DNA of 64,000 bases from Tachypleus tridentatus (Eukaryota; Arthropoda; Merostomata; Xiphosura; Limulidae). Below the pieces are notes generated by a model, which was not told the DNA's origin, ran no database searches, and worked only from the letters and a program-made list of their open reading frames with translations. Shown in pieces: positions 1 to 12,600 of the stretch. The DNA is taken from positions 143,336,127 to 143,400,126 of the forward strand of contig NC_134833.1 in the NCBI RefSeq assembly GCF_004210375.1, given 5' to 3'. A program made the translations under genes and the position numbers. How positions within the stretch are numbered: position 1 is the first letter of the stretch; every line of letters starts with the position of its first letter.

Positions 1-76
1 GTAAATTGTTATTCGTAATATTTGTTATTTTATTAGATTGTAATTTTTTTGACCAAATGGATTATTTCTGCTTTAA

Positions 77-432
77 ACAAACTTTAGTATAGACTCTTGA
101 GAATAAATTGTAATCTTTAACAATAAATTTGTTTGAAATGTTTGCATTTCTGTAGGTAGTAAGACACTCTCATAGTAATAATGACAAAGCATCAAACAAT
201 TGTATCAAATAAGAAGTTATATCTGCTTTCATTAATAGGGCACTGATATTAGCTACAAACTTTAGTATAGACTCTTGAGAATAAATTGTAATCTTTAACA
301 ATAAATTTGTTTGAAATGTTTGCATTTCTGTAGGTAGTAAGACACTCTCATAGTAATAATGACAAAGCATCAAACAATTGTATCAAATAAGAAGTTATAT
401 CTGCTTTCATTAAAAGGGCACTGATATTAGCT
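77..432. repeat. 178-bp tandem duplication across myosin acceptor
   Basis: Two nearly identical 178-bp units, 77-254 and 255-432. Each contains the intron end, the acceptor AG and the first 16-18 coding bases of myosin exon 1. The upstream copy carries TTAATAG where the downstream copy has TTAAAAG; in the upstream copy the coding frame meets TAG after a few codons. Confidence 0.9.
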
Positions 433-656
433 ACGTGAACAAGTTACATCAGGAATTTGCTTCTCACCCAAACTACGTTCGAGGAGATGACCGTCGACGA
501 TGGGATATTGAATTTGGTGTTAATCATTATGCTGGTGAAGTTGTTTATACTGTTGATGGATTTTTGGAGAAGAATAAAGATGTGCAACAAGATCAACTGT
601 TTGATTTAATGCAGTTTTCTTCTAATGCCTTAGTTAAAGATCTCACAAATTTCCAG
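417..656 (+). CDS. Myosin exon 1 of window: motor domain, lower 50 kDa region
   Basis: 240 nt, phase 0-0. It opens with [12 protein letters not shown], aligning with the class VII KGTDTTMLHKL region, followed by [12 protein letters not shown] and FLEKNKD, hallmarks of the myosin head. The acceptor AG at 415-416 is chosen because the frame has a stop (TAA, 411-413) just upstream and the GTD residues are conserved; an AG at 429-430 would lose them. Donor GTCAGT at 657. Confidence 0.88.
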
Positions 657-3600
657 GTCAGTAAAATTTCAGAATGAAAAGTTTTGAAATCAGCAATATC
701 TTTTAATGAAAGTGAAATAAGTTATAGCTGCATTTTATGCAAAGCTAAAAGTTTGCTTTTGAAGGTGATATCTTACTTCTGCACAGAGGAATGCCATTTC
801 CCTCATACATCTTCCAATGAGATTTGTATGCCTCTAACTTTGAACTAAGTCCCATTTAAAATCACATGTGTAATGTGAACTGTGCTGTTGCTTTGAATGC
901 AACAATAGCCCTCCACTAATAGAGCATTATGCAACCTCCATATGCAGTTACTTCCTCTGTGCACTTTCACTTCAAATAACTTCATTTTCTCCTTGACACT
1001 TATTAACCCTTTCACAATGGATCAAAGGTCAAATGTCTTGTATTTGTGTACTTTCTTTTAAAATTTTATTGAGCTACAATTTTAAGAATTTATGTTAATA
1101 AGTTTGGTATGAAAGTGTAGATTATAATTTAAACATTAATATTATAAATGAGTTAATTTTTTAATTTAAAAGTAAAATTAAAAGAACATACACCTAAATA
1201 TTGATTTTTGTGATGTCAAAATACTAAATCTATAGTTTTGTACAAACTATGAACTCAAATTACCAATATTGACAAGCGAGAATATAAAATGAAAATCCTC
1301 ATATCTTTTATTTTTCTAAGATGTGGCTTATGTACTTAATCAAACATAGTGGTCCTATTTACCTCTATCCATTTTTGGAAATGGTCCCTGTATAGGCTTA
1401 CTTCAAGATATGAGTGTGAATAACCAGTTGGCAGCTTATTGGTTTTTCTCATGCATTTTAATCTGTTAAAAGGCTCCTACATCCCTCTGAACCAAGAGTT
1501 CAATGAGATAGGTTGTCTTTAGTCTGCTCAAAGTTTCATTTTTCTTAGACCTAAATACAGCTAAATATAAGCTTGTTAAATTATAGTGGAATTCTGTGGT
1601 ATTAATATAGTAATTTACGATGTTTTTTTTTTCGTTTTTCAACTGTAAATTTTAAACCTTACAAATTTTTTATTTCACTTCCTCTGCGTGTGAAATCTTA
1701 AAAGGCTTATCAACCCATGTTCAGCAACAAATAAGTTTAAAGGTTTTAGTTAGAAGACTAGCTTTTAAGATAAATAAGTTTAATAATTTGTTTCTAAATA
1801 GTAATAATCTATTTAGACATATAATGTATAATAATCGGAATGTGACTGTATATTACAAAACACTATCCACTGAAACCCAGTCAAGACAGTCACTTTGTAA
1901 AGGTTAAATGTTAGTTTAATGTAACTGAATATGGTAACATGAGTGCACATGCACCTCATCAGTGCAAGTTATGTAATGTTAGCTAAGCATGACTGGAAGG
2001 TCAAAATAATAAAAAATAAATAGTTGGAACAGTTTGAGGTTGAACAGGAGGAAGATAGATTTCATCACCTTTATCCTCCTCCTGAACTTGGCTTGGTCAA
2101 ATAAAATCTTCAACTCTCCACACTGTTTCATGACTTGATTTCTTGTGTAAGTTATTTTTATTCTCCTTGTTCTGTGTCTTATTATTTACACCCATTCTTT
2201 GTTCCTTAATCCCACCTATTGTTATTGTGTAATGTTTCCTCCCTTGCCTGAAATCTGAGTTCTTGCTGATTCCTTTTTCAAACAACATTACATCATACCC
2301 ATATGTTTCATCTTCTTTGCCTTCTTGATTACCATGTCCTAACTTTCAGCCATATTCCCTTTCTCTTCCTAGATTCTCAGGCTTTGAAATATCTATTATC
2401 TGTTTGTGAAGAGACTTCCTATCTTCTGCTTCTTTCTCAAATGTCCAGTTTTGCATCTTGTCTTTTTTTCACTTTCTTCCTCCATTAAACATTCTCCATA
2501 CACTTCATATCTAAGGTGCTTCATTGTGCTCCAGAAGGGTTTTCAGAAGTTATTTTTTTTCCATTCTTTTTACCACAATACTACATATTCTGTCCTTTCT
2601 CTGTTCACTTGATTCCACTCCCATTGAGACAGGATACACTATTCAACAAACTATTTCATGTATGCATGTTCTTTATCAGGATTCCTTTCTTCATCTTGTT
2701 GTTTTCAGTAGTGTTTTTGATTTACTGGAGTTCAGGACCAAAGCAGGCTAACACCAGTCTTCCATATATTTGTTGGTTTCTTGCCTTTCACCACCTTACC
2801 CTTTCACTCTTGCCCCTAAACTGACTTTGTCTGCCCCTAATCCTAATCTTCTTGTTCCACTTTACAGAGATTCTTCTTCCTGTCCTCATACTACCCATCA
2901 TCAGGTTTGTTGCAGGCTTATTGGTGACTGTCCTGTTGGATAGGGCTCAGTGGGTGCCTTTTGTCTTGGTTCACAGATGTTTCTTTACTTTTCTTGTACA
3001 GTTGAGTACTTCAAATTTTTACATGTGAACTTTCTCTTTACTTCTCTTCCTATTTATTTTTCTTCTCCTTCAGACTAAGTATAGCTTCCACATATTGAGG
3101 TTGCAGTATAAAATCTCTTAGACAAACATGCTATTGAGAGGATATACAACCTTTTTCCAGGGTTTTACTCTTGCCTCTTTGTGGTCCCTACATAGATGTG
3201 CTTAAACTTATTGCTGTTCCTTGGACTTCTGCCTCATAGGAAGGTATTCTTACTATTTCTTTTTTCTCTCTTCCATCTCTTATAATTCAGGCCCATATCA
3301 GCTGCTATGTCCAGTTCAAGCTGTTCAATGTTAGTTACAACAAATTGGTGCCTTTAAAAGTCCCTGCCCTCATTTATTACTACCCTAGGATTCCTTTTCT
3401 TGTGGAGACCTTTCCTCTACTACCCTTGCTGGATGAGTCTATCAGTTCCTCTGGGTGATTTATGATTTTCTGGATGTAGGTGCTCATATACTGTTTAGCA
3501 TTTCTTTTCATAAGATTTATCACTTTAATAACTCTCTTGCTTCACATGTTCACCAGTCTTTAGATGAGATATAGATGATTCTCCACATGATTATCACTTG

Positions 3601-6600
3601 ATAGTTACATTATTTGTCTGTTTCATTGCCCATGGGATTTTGACTTCCCCTGAATGCCAGTCTTCAATCAACCCACCATCTTTGAGATGGTTGTTTTTAC
3701 TTTTCCTCTTTTATACCAGTCAGGTTCCAACCAGGTGGCTGGTGTTGCCTTCCAGGGTATGCATACTTCCCAAAATCTGCTCTGGACCAGTATAACAGAA
3801 AATGTTCAGCCCATTTGCCCTGGCTTTATAAATGCCCACTATGGGATGTTTCTCAAGACTACTTGTGGTATATAAATGTACTGAATTGTCTGATCCAGAC
3901 TGTACTAATTCCATAGACTATTATGAAAAAGAGCACCAGAAAAGTGACTGTCTACTTCTTTGGCTTGAGCTTGCTTGCTTTTAAAATTACTCATTACATT
4001 GTCTCTAGTAAAACACCTTTTTTGCTGATGGTCAGATGGGGATTTGAGCATGTCTTTGAGTATCTTTGGTGCAAACTTTTCCCATTTTTTTTCAAACAGA
4101 ACATGGGAGACCCTTGTTACTTATCAGTTTTTACTCATTGGAATGACGGACAATGAAAAATCGTCACCAGTTGAGCTTAGCATGATACGGTAAGACAGTA
4201 GTGACTCTGTAATATAGGTCACCCTTCAAATACCTACTGTGCTCCCATACTGCAGTCAGAGTTAAACTGATAGAGCCAGGTGAGAACAGTCTTACAGTAT
4301 GATCATGCCCTAACCACACTACACGTGTTGGCTTGTTGATTGCTTATGTGCAGGTGCTTAATTTGCCCTGTACAAATATTCCCCAATTCTACAACACTGA
4401 GCTCTTTTACCTCTCCAACTTTCAGTTGCAGATGAGGAGCATATCTTCATTGAGGCGTGATGCAATCTCCCACAGATGTGACCCTAAGGAGTCCCTGCTA
4501 TCAGGTGTCACTCTCAGTTGAATTTTTTTTCAAGCACTTTCTGAAAGGATCTCATTTAGACAAAGTTTTGCACCAACTTATCACCACTTTAATGTGTGAT
4601 TTTAACATTTCTGTGAGCTGAGTTATTATTTCAGAATTCATCAGATATTTACCTCCTCACACATTTCCATTTCCTTCTTCACTTCCAGTTTGCTCTTTCT
4701 TTTCTGATTTCAATTAAGAGTGAATTTTTTACAAGTCCAAGTGCATAGAGGAAATTAGTGTGCATGGAAATTGTGTTCCTTCCTATTGGTGGAAAACTAA
4801 TGTCACATTTTTATTGGTAGAGGCTTTTGTTGCATGGTAAATTCATAATGCACCAGCACAACTCACATTAAATGTGAATATAGGTTGGAAGTAGTTCACG
4901 ACTAGTTTATGCAAATTTCAGAGGCAGATACACATGAAAATAACATATCTGTGTGTCCATTGGAAATACATTTTCAGATTAGTAAAATGTTAACATTTCT
5001 TAAACTTGTTTCCTTAAGGTATTATAGTCCAATAGATAGAAAAATAAATGCAACCGAACTGTGGACTGTAGGCTTTACTTTTCAACAGTATTAAGTTCAG
5101 TACACAGTATGTAATATATTCTAGAAGGATAGTTATCAGTTTTTGTATAAAAAAAAATTGCACTCTTATTTTATTCTTGATGACGAGAAACCCACTCGAA
5201 ATAAAAATGTATCTCAGAATAGCTGGTATGGGTATTAACACTTTTATTGATAAGCAGAGAACAACGTTTCATCCTTTTTTAGGTCATCTTCAGATTAAGA
5301 AAGTTTGAATGTGACCATTAACGGACACGTCTAAGGAATGAGAGTATAAACGGGTACGTTTTAGGATACTCTCATACCAAGCATTCTGAGATACTCTTAT
5401 TTTATTTTTATTAAAATATGTGATACCTCAACAAATGGGAAACCAAAATTATAATTTATTATGTACTTAAAATCTTGAAGAAGTTTAGAAAAGCAAAAAC
5501 TTGTAAACATTTTGTACATGATGTAGGATCTTCTTGGAGTAAAAGTGGCTGCTTTAGGAGATGGAAAAAGTACAATATCACGTACCATTACCAAAGGTCG
5601 TCCCACTGTAGCAGATGCTTTTCGTTATCAACTAACAACCCTAGTAGATGTGCTGCATTGTACGGATCCATGGTAAAGATAGTTTAAGAAAAATTCTGTA
5701 ACAAATAGTGTTCCTTATTTTTATTTTATTTTTATTAAACATAAGTATTAACCTCACTATGTGAACTATATTGGCTGATGAATATTTAAATTTGTGTATT
5801 TCTAATCACAAAATATTTTCTGGCACTATTTTTACACTATTATTACATTTAGTATTCCACATTTTTGGACTATAAGAATGCCATTCAAATTATACTAATC
5901 AATTAGATAAGAGTAGCCCATGAATTGGCAGTGGTTCTGTTGGTTAGCTGCATTTTTTCTAGACTATCATCCTCCTATGGAACAGTGATAAGTCTATGGA
6001 CTTAAAAGTGCTAAAATATGGGGTTCATTTCCCCTATGGTAGACACAGCAGATAGCCCAATGTGGCTTTGATATAAACAAACACACATACATTCACACAC
6101 CATTTAATTTGTTAGTTCAAGCTCAAAACTGGGATGGCTATGTGCAAATATATTTTTACTTTAGCACTTTAGAGTTGTTATTACTGATAACAAGGGATTT
6201 TTCTTTTCTTAGAATCAGTTAGCAATTCTTTTGATAAATAATCAGAATGTCTCAAATATTTTTATTATTTCACTTGTTTGTAATAGTATCAAAGCATAAC
6301 CATATTAATATTTTGGCATTGTGATAAATGTCAGTTTTTTTTTACCTATTTTGGTGTGTGTTTTTTTTAGGTATGTGAGATGCATCAAACCAAACCAAAA
6401 AAAATCTCCAAATTACTATGATTCTAAAGAAGTTTTAACACAGTTGAAATATTTAGGAATGGTGGATATTATTCGGATAAGAAAAGAGGTAACAATCTTG
6501 TACCTTTTAAAATTTAAATTACATCAAATAAGTTAAAGTGTTTATATTGTTGTTTATCTTTTTATTTTTTGGCATCCTTTTCATGAGTAAACCGTTCTTC

Positions 6601-9600
6601 ATTCATTCTTTTATATCTAAGAATTTATATATAGAATTTTACTTGTTAAAGCTAATATTCATTGGGAGAATTGTCCTGCACTGTACTAGCTGTGAAAAGT
6701 ATGTATCTGAAAATGAACTATTAAATATTGTTTTTTTATTAACAAATACAAAGAATTTTTTTTATTCTAATTTAAGAATGCATATGCAAGTTATCCGTGA
6801 TGACAAGAAACCCACTCATATGCAAGTTATCCGTGATGATAAGAAACCCACTCAAAGTAAAAATGTATCTCACCACGGCTGGTATGAGTATTAATATTTT
6901 TACTAATAAAGCAGAGAACAACGTTTCAATATTCTTAGTGCTTTATTAGTGAACCTTTTAATACCCATACCAGCCATCCTGAGACATATAAATATATATA
7001 GATATATGCAAGTTAATTTAAATTTTAAGATCTTATTGTGATGTTAAGGTATTCATTTTATAACTAATTGTATGTCATATTGTATTTCAGGGTTTTCCAG
7101 TCCACTTTCCATTTTCTGATTTTATTCAGAATTATCGATGTCTTGTATCTAAAGTTGTACTCTCAAAAGACCCTCAAGAAGCAGTAGCAACTATACTGAA
7201 ATCTTTAAGGATGCCAGAGATGGAATGGCAGATAGGAAAAACAAAGGTCTGTAGTAGTGGATTGCAACTGTATTGTTAAACCAGAAGTTCAAGATTATTT
7301 ATGTGTATATAATGAATAAGTGAATGCAAGTATTTTGATACAACCTAGTTTGACAAGAAATCATACTTATTATTTTTGAAAAAGAAAGCAGATTTGCAAA
7401 TAAACTTTTTTTTAAAATCAAAAACATAACTGTTTCTCGCTAAATATTATTTTGCATTTAGGATAAAAGTAAATGAGTAGTAGTTTTGTCATTTGCGATG
7501 TTTTTATCTGTTAATTATTGCATGAAAAAGTTACATGCTTAAGTTACTATTTTTTTACAATATTTGATTTTATAAAGTATATTACTTTGAACTGTTCTAG
7601 GTTTTTCTCAGAAACTCTGTATATGACCCTTTGGAAGACCAAAGAAAGGCCCTTACCAAAGCTATGGCAACTGTCATTCAAAACGTATGGCGTGGTTTCG
7701 TTCAGAGAAGAGGTAAGAAAAGTTATTTAATATTTTCTAAATAAATACTGCAAAAGATTCAATAAACATGTCAAAATTAACTTAAGTATTTTAGCATGAT
7801 GTCTTATACGTGGAGTAAACTAGTGTACTTTATGCTTGTATGGTTTTGCTTTAGTTTTATCGAGGCTTAAGATAAACTGATTACTTTGGCTTTAAAACTT
7901 GGAGGGCTTTGAATTAATTTTAAACAATGTTATGAGATAAATTGGTTTCAAAATCTTTTGTTTAGCATTTTTACAACAAAGAACAGCTGCTTTAGTAATC
8001 CAGAGGCATTTCAGCGGTCGGCGACAAAGGCTGTATTTCCTACGTATGAGACGTGCTGCAGTTACTATACAAGTGAGTTTTAGGACTAAGAGACTTTCCT
8101 TACATGTGTGTCTATACAGACAGACAGACATGCACATTTCATATCTTAAGGAAGAAAAATGGGCAAATATTCTTAAATTTGTGATAAATATGTTAACAAA
8201 AAACTGAGAAGATTGGGTGTAGAGAAATTTAGCAATGATGGCAAATAATATCAAGTTAAAATTATATATAGGAAATTGTAAATTGTATTTTGGACTTTAA
8301 GTACCAGGGGATAGGACTTCAGATATATGAATACATTGTCTATAATATTTAACATCAGTTTGCTCCAGTTACATGTTAGTTCTGATATAATAAACTTTTT
8401 AAAAAGGTTAGTCAAAAAAGTAAGCAAGTAGTGAAGAATAGAGTTTACCATTTTGGAAACTGGAATTTCTGCTTCAAAGAATAAGTCTTGCTTAACACTC
8501 AATGTAATCTGTTTTTTTAACCCACTATTTTATGTCTGTCCCTTTTTTTTCTATCTCATTTAACCAGTAGTTTATTTTATAAATCAATTGTCAGTAAAAG
8601 TGTTTTTTCTTCAATAATTCATTCTTTTTAAGAAGTTATATAAAAATATAATATTGTCCTTTCAGGCTTACGTGCGTGGAATGTTTGCTCGAGAAGTGGC
8701 TGCAACTTTACGAGAGATGAAGCGACGAGAGGATGAGGAGCGTAGAAAACAACTCGAAGAAGAAGAACGACTTAGGCTTGAAGCTGAACGTCAGAGCTTG
8801 GAAGAAGAAGAAAGAAAAGCTGTGGAGAAAGCAGTGAAGTCAGTTGATATTTTGATTTGTTTAATGTTAAGTATATTAGCATAAACTGATCTTCATAACA
8901 GTTCTTTTTCTTCTTTACCAGCATCTTGGGTTTTAAAGAAATATGTTCTTGATTGTTAAATATATGAGTGGAGAAAAAGTATACAGTAAAGAAACTCATA
9001 TTTATTTTTAAATATTTAAAAATAGTCTGTCAAAATTAGAAAGTTTATAGACAGGAGTACAACATTTTTAAAAGATTAAATCAATACTCACTAACAAATT
9101 AATTAAATAATATTATAAATCATAATTTTATATATACATGTATATAATTAAATAAAATATAAATATAAAAAATAGGCAGAAATTTTTTTTTATCAAGAAC
9201 TTACAAAATAAAATATGAAAACAGTTTATAGACAGGAGATCAACAGTTTTAAAAGATTAAATCAATACTCACTAACAAATTAATTAAATAATATAAATCA
9301 TAATTTTATATATACATGTATATAATTAAATAAAATATAAATATAAAAAATAGGTAGAAATTTTTTTTTTTATCAAGAACTTACAAAATAAAATATGAAA
9401 GCAGATGCGGTCTAGTATGTGGGTCGGTTTCATTTATTATGGGTTTAAATTTGTATAGACCTAATTATTTTATTTTATTAATCTCTTAATACAGACGTAT
9501 TGTTTTTTATTTGTATTTTTCCTTCTGAACTTTGTAAATGTGTGTGTATGCACACTATATACATACATGTTTGTAGACCTTTGTTATATTAAAGCATAAA

Positions 9601-12600
9601 GTGTTGAAGATCTATTATAGTGTGAGAATCAGTAGGTCTGTACTTGGACATGTATGTTATAGAATAAAGATATACAGTCTCTGCCATGAATGTGCTTATT
9701 ACTATTAACTAAGAAAATTCTAAGATAGTCTAGAATTGCATACAGTATGATGATACAAAGTATTCCCAGTATATGTACACACTTATTACCACCGTCTAAC
9801 TGTTTCAAACAGAGAAACTCAAGATGAGCTAGTGACCATAACTTCTCTGGTGGAGAAGAATGTTCAACGAGCACAAGAAACATCAGACGTTCTAGACTTA
9901 GACGAAATGTTCTCCTTTTTGAGTTCAGTGCAACAACAAGAAGTGACAGTTGATGAACTGATGAATGAGATCAGCGATCAAATGGATGCTCTTTTAAAGG
10001 ATGTTGATGAGGTAATTGGTTTTAACACAGCATATTTTACAAACAACATCATGCTATGTGGTAAAAATGCATTTCTTGAAAACAAAGATAACCTTTCCCA
10101 GTGATCAGTACTATTGAGAAGTTAAATAAAATTTAAAAATGGGCTATGAGAGTATAAAGGTTTTTGGAATTTAACCAAACATCCTTATTCACAAGAGAAA
10201 GTTGTTGTGACTGTTGTAAGTACATTCTCAAGGTTTTCAGAATATTTAGTTGTTGTCAAAAATTGAGTGAATTAAGGACAAATAATTAACAGTATTTTGA
10301 AATGTATCTCAGAATGGCTGGTATAGGTATTGACCTTTATTGATAAGCAGAGAATAATGTTTCGACCTTGCTAGGTCGTCTTCAGGTTAACAGAAAGAGA
10401 GAGCTTGCAACTGACTGTTGCCAGGTGCATCTTAGGGACAAGAGTACAAATGGGTACAGGATTTTAGGAAGTGTTGTTGTGTTTATTTGATTTGCAGTGT
10501 TCAAAAATGTGTGAAGGTTTTTTTTTCTTTGAATCTAGTTTCTATTTTTCTGTTTGTTTCTCCAATATAAAATTGTGGCAGTTGTTGCATTGTATTTTTT
10601 AAATTATGTTGGTGTTGTGTTTGTCAGTGTAGTTTTTTTTACATAGTATGGACTTTTACATAGTTTTGTGCCTAGTTTTGAATAAATTTGGTGTTTACTG
10701 GAATGTTGTTTTACGTTTTTTTCCAAATGTTGGTTGTTTTTCACTGATGTTGGGAACATGTGGTATGAGCCCAGCATGGCTAGGTGGTTAAGGTGCTCAA
10801 CTCGAAACATGCTCACCCTTTCAGCCATGGAGGTGTTATAAGGTGATGGTCAATCCCACTATTTGTTGGTAAAGTAGCCCAAGATTTGGCAGTAGGTGGT
10901 GATGACTAGCTGCCTTCTGTCTAGTTTTACACTGCTAAATTAGAGACGGTTAGTGCAGATAGCCCTAGAGTAGCTTTATGTGAAATGCATAAACAAAAAA
11001 ACAAACGTGGAATGTAGCAGTATAAGGTTTCGTAGTATGTTGTATCTTGGTTGGGATTTATTGTTGTTTGTTTGTTGTGGGTCTAGGTGTGTGTGGGTAT
11101 AATTTTTTCCATGGTTTTTTGAGGAAATTTGTTGATGTTGATGAAGTATTGTTTTATTTTGTTGATTTCATCATTAATTGTATCGAGTGAGCATAGTTTA
11201 GTGGCTGTGTTTATATGGTTTCTTAATATGTTATGTTTTTCTTTTGTTTCATGTGCTGAATCCCAGGGAATGTATAATCCAGTATGGGTGATTTTTCTGT
11301 GTATTTCTGTTTTGAATTGTGTATTGGTTCTAGTGATCTTGAGGTTAAGAAATGCTATTTGGTTAGTTTTTTCCTGTTCACAGGTGAACTTAATATTGGG
11401 GTGTATCGAGTTAATGTGGTTGAAAAACTAGATGTGTGTTCTGTAGATATGAATCCAGCAATTGTATCATCAACGTACCTGTACCAGTATAGTGGTGGGT
11501 GTAAGGCTGAATTGATTGCTTGTGATTCAACGGTAAGTTGCAAACTCTCTCTTTGTTAACCTGGAGATGATGTAGGACAGTCAAAATGTTGTTCTCTGCT
11601 TATCATTGAGAGTGTTAATACCCATACCAGCAGTTCTGAGACACATTTGTATTTCAAGTGGGTTTCTCGTCATCAAGGAGTATTTTGAAATCTAACAGAA
11701 TTTAAGTGTTGAATCAAGAGAAATTTTGTAAAATATTTTGAAATTATAAACTTTCAAATTGTAAGAGAAATTATTTCAACAGGAAACATATTAATTATAT
11801 GTTTCCAAACAATTTGGTTTGCATAGATATAAAATGAAGGAAACAGTTATTGAGATTTAAAAATTTTTGAATATGTCAGTAAAAGTATGTCTAGGTAAGA
11901 ATGCTGTAAAGCTATTTATTGCTTAAGAAATAGATATCCAAGAATAAAAGATTACTTATTATATGGAGTGGACTGGTTGCCTTAAAGTTCTATAACCATG
12001 GGTGTGCAGAAAGTGTTGTGATATCATAATAGTTGTGATCAAATAAATTAGGCTGTTTAGGATGAAAAAACAAAGTTTTTTGTGGTTTTTTTTTATAAGG
12101 AAGTAGAGCATTTAGACATACTGTTTCAGCTCTTCTTCATGATAATTGTATTTTGTCAGATGTCCCTTGAACTACCAAAGGAAGTGGTAAAATGCCAACA
12201 ACCTGAACCAATATTAAGTTTTGATTACAAACATAACCCCCTGAGTACTTCACCTCCATCAGTTTTACACGAGAAACAAGTGCCAGTCATTACCTGCAGC
12301 CCAGTAAGTCAGTCAGTTGCATGTTCCAATTACAGTACTTTAATGATGGCATATTCGGTAAACACTAACAGTAACTAGATTTGTTAATCCCTCAGTTGTT
12401 CATACCAGCAGTTACACAGTACATGATAATATGATTAGAACATACTGAGAAATGAGAAATATATTTACTATTTCTGCTTTTGCATGATTGGTACACTATT
12501 TTTATGACACGTCACTTAATACACTGTTTATATTCTGTCACGATGTGTTTGATAACTCAGTTTGTGTAATGGTTCTTAATAACATGCTTGTAACACTATA

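Noticed and set aside
431-434. Acceptor AG at 429-430 for myosin exon 1
   Set aside because: It would remove the conserved GTDIS residues and change phase; the AG at 415-416 gives a phase-0 exon matching the family.
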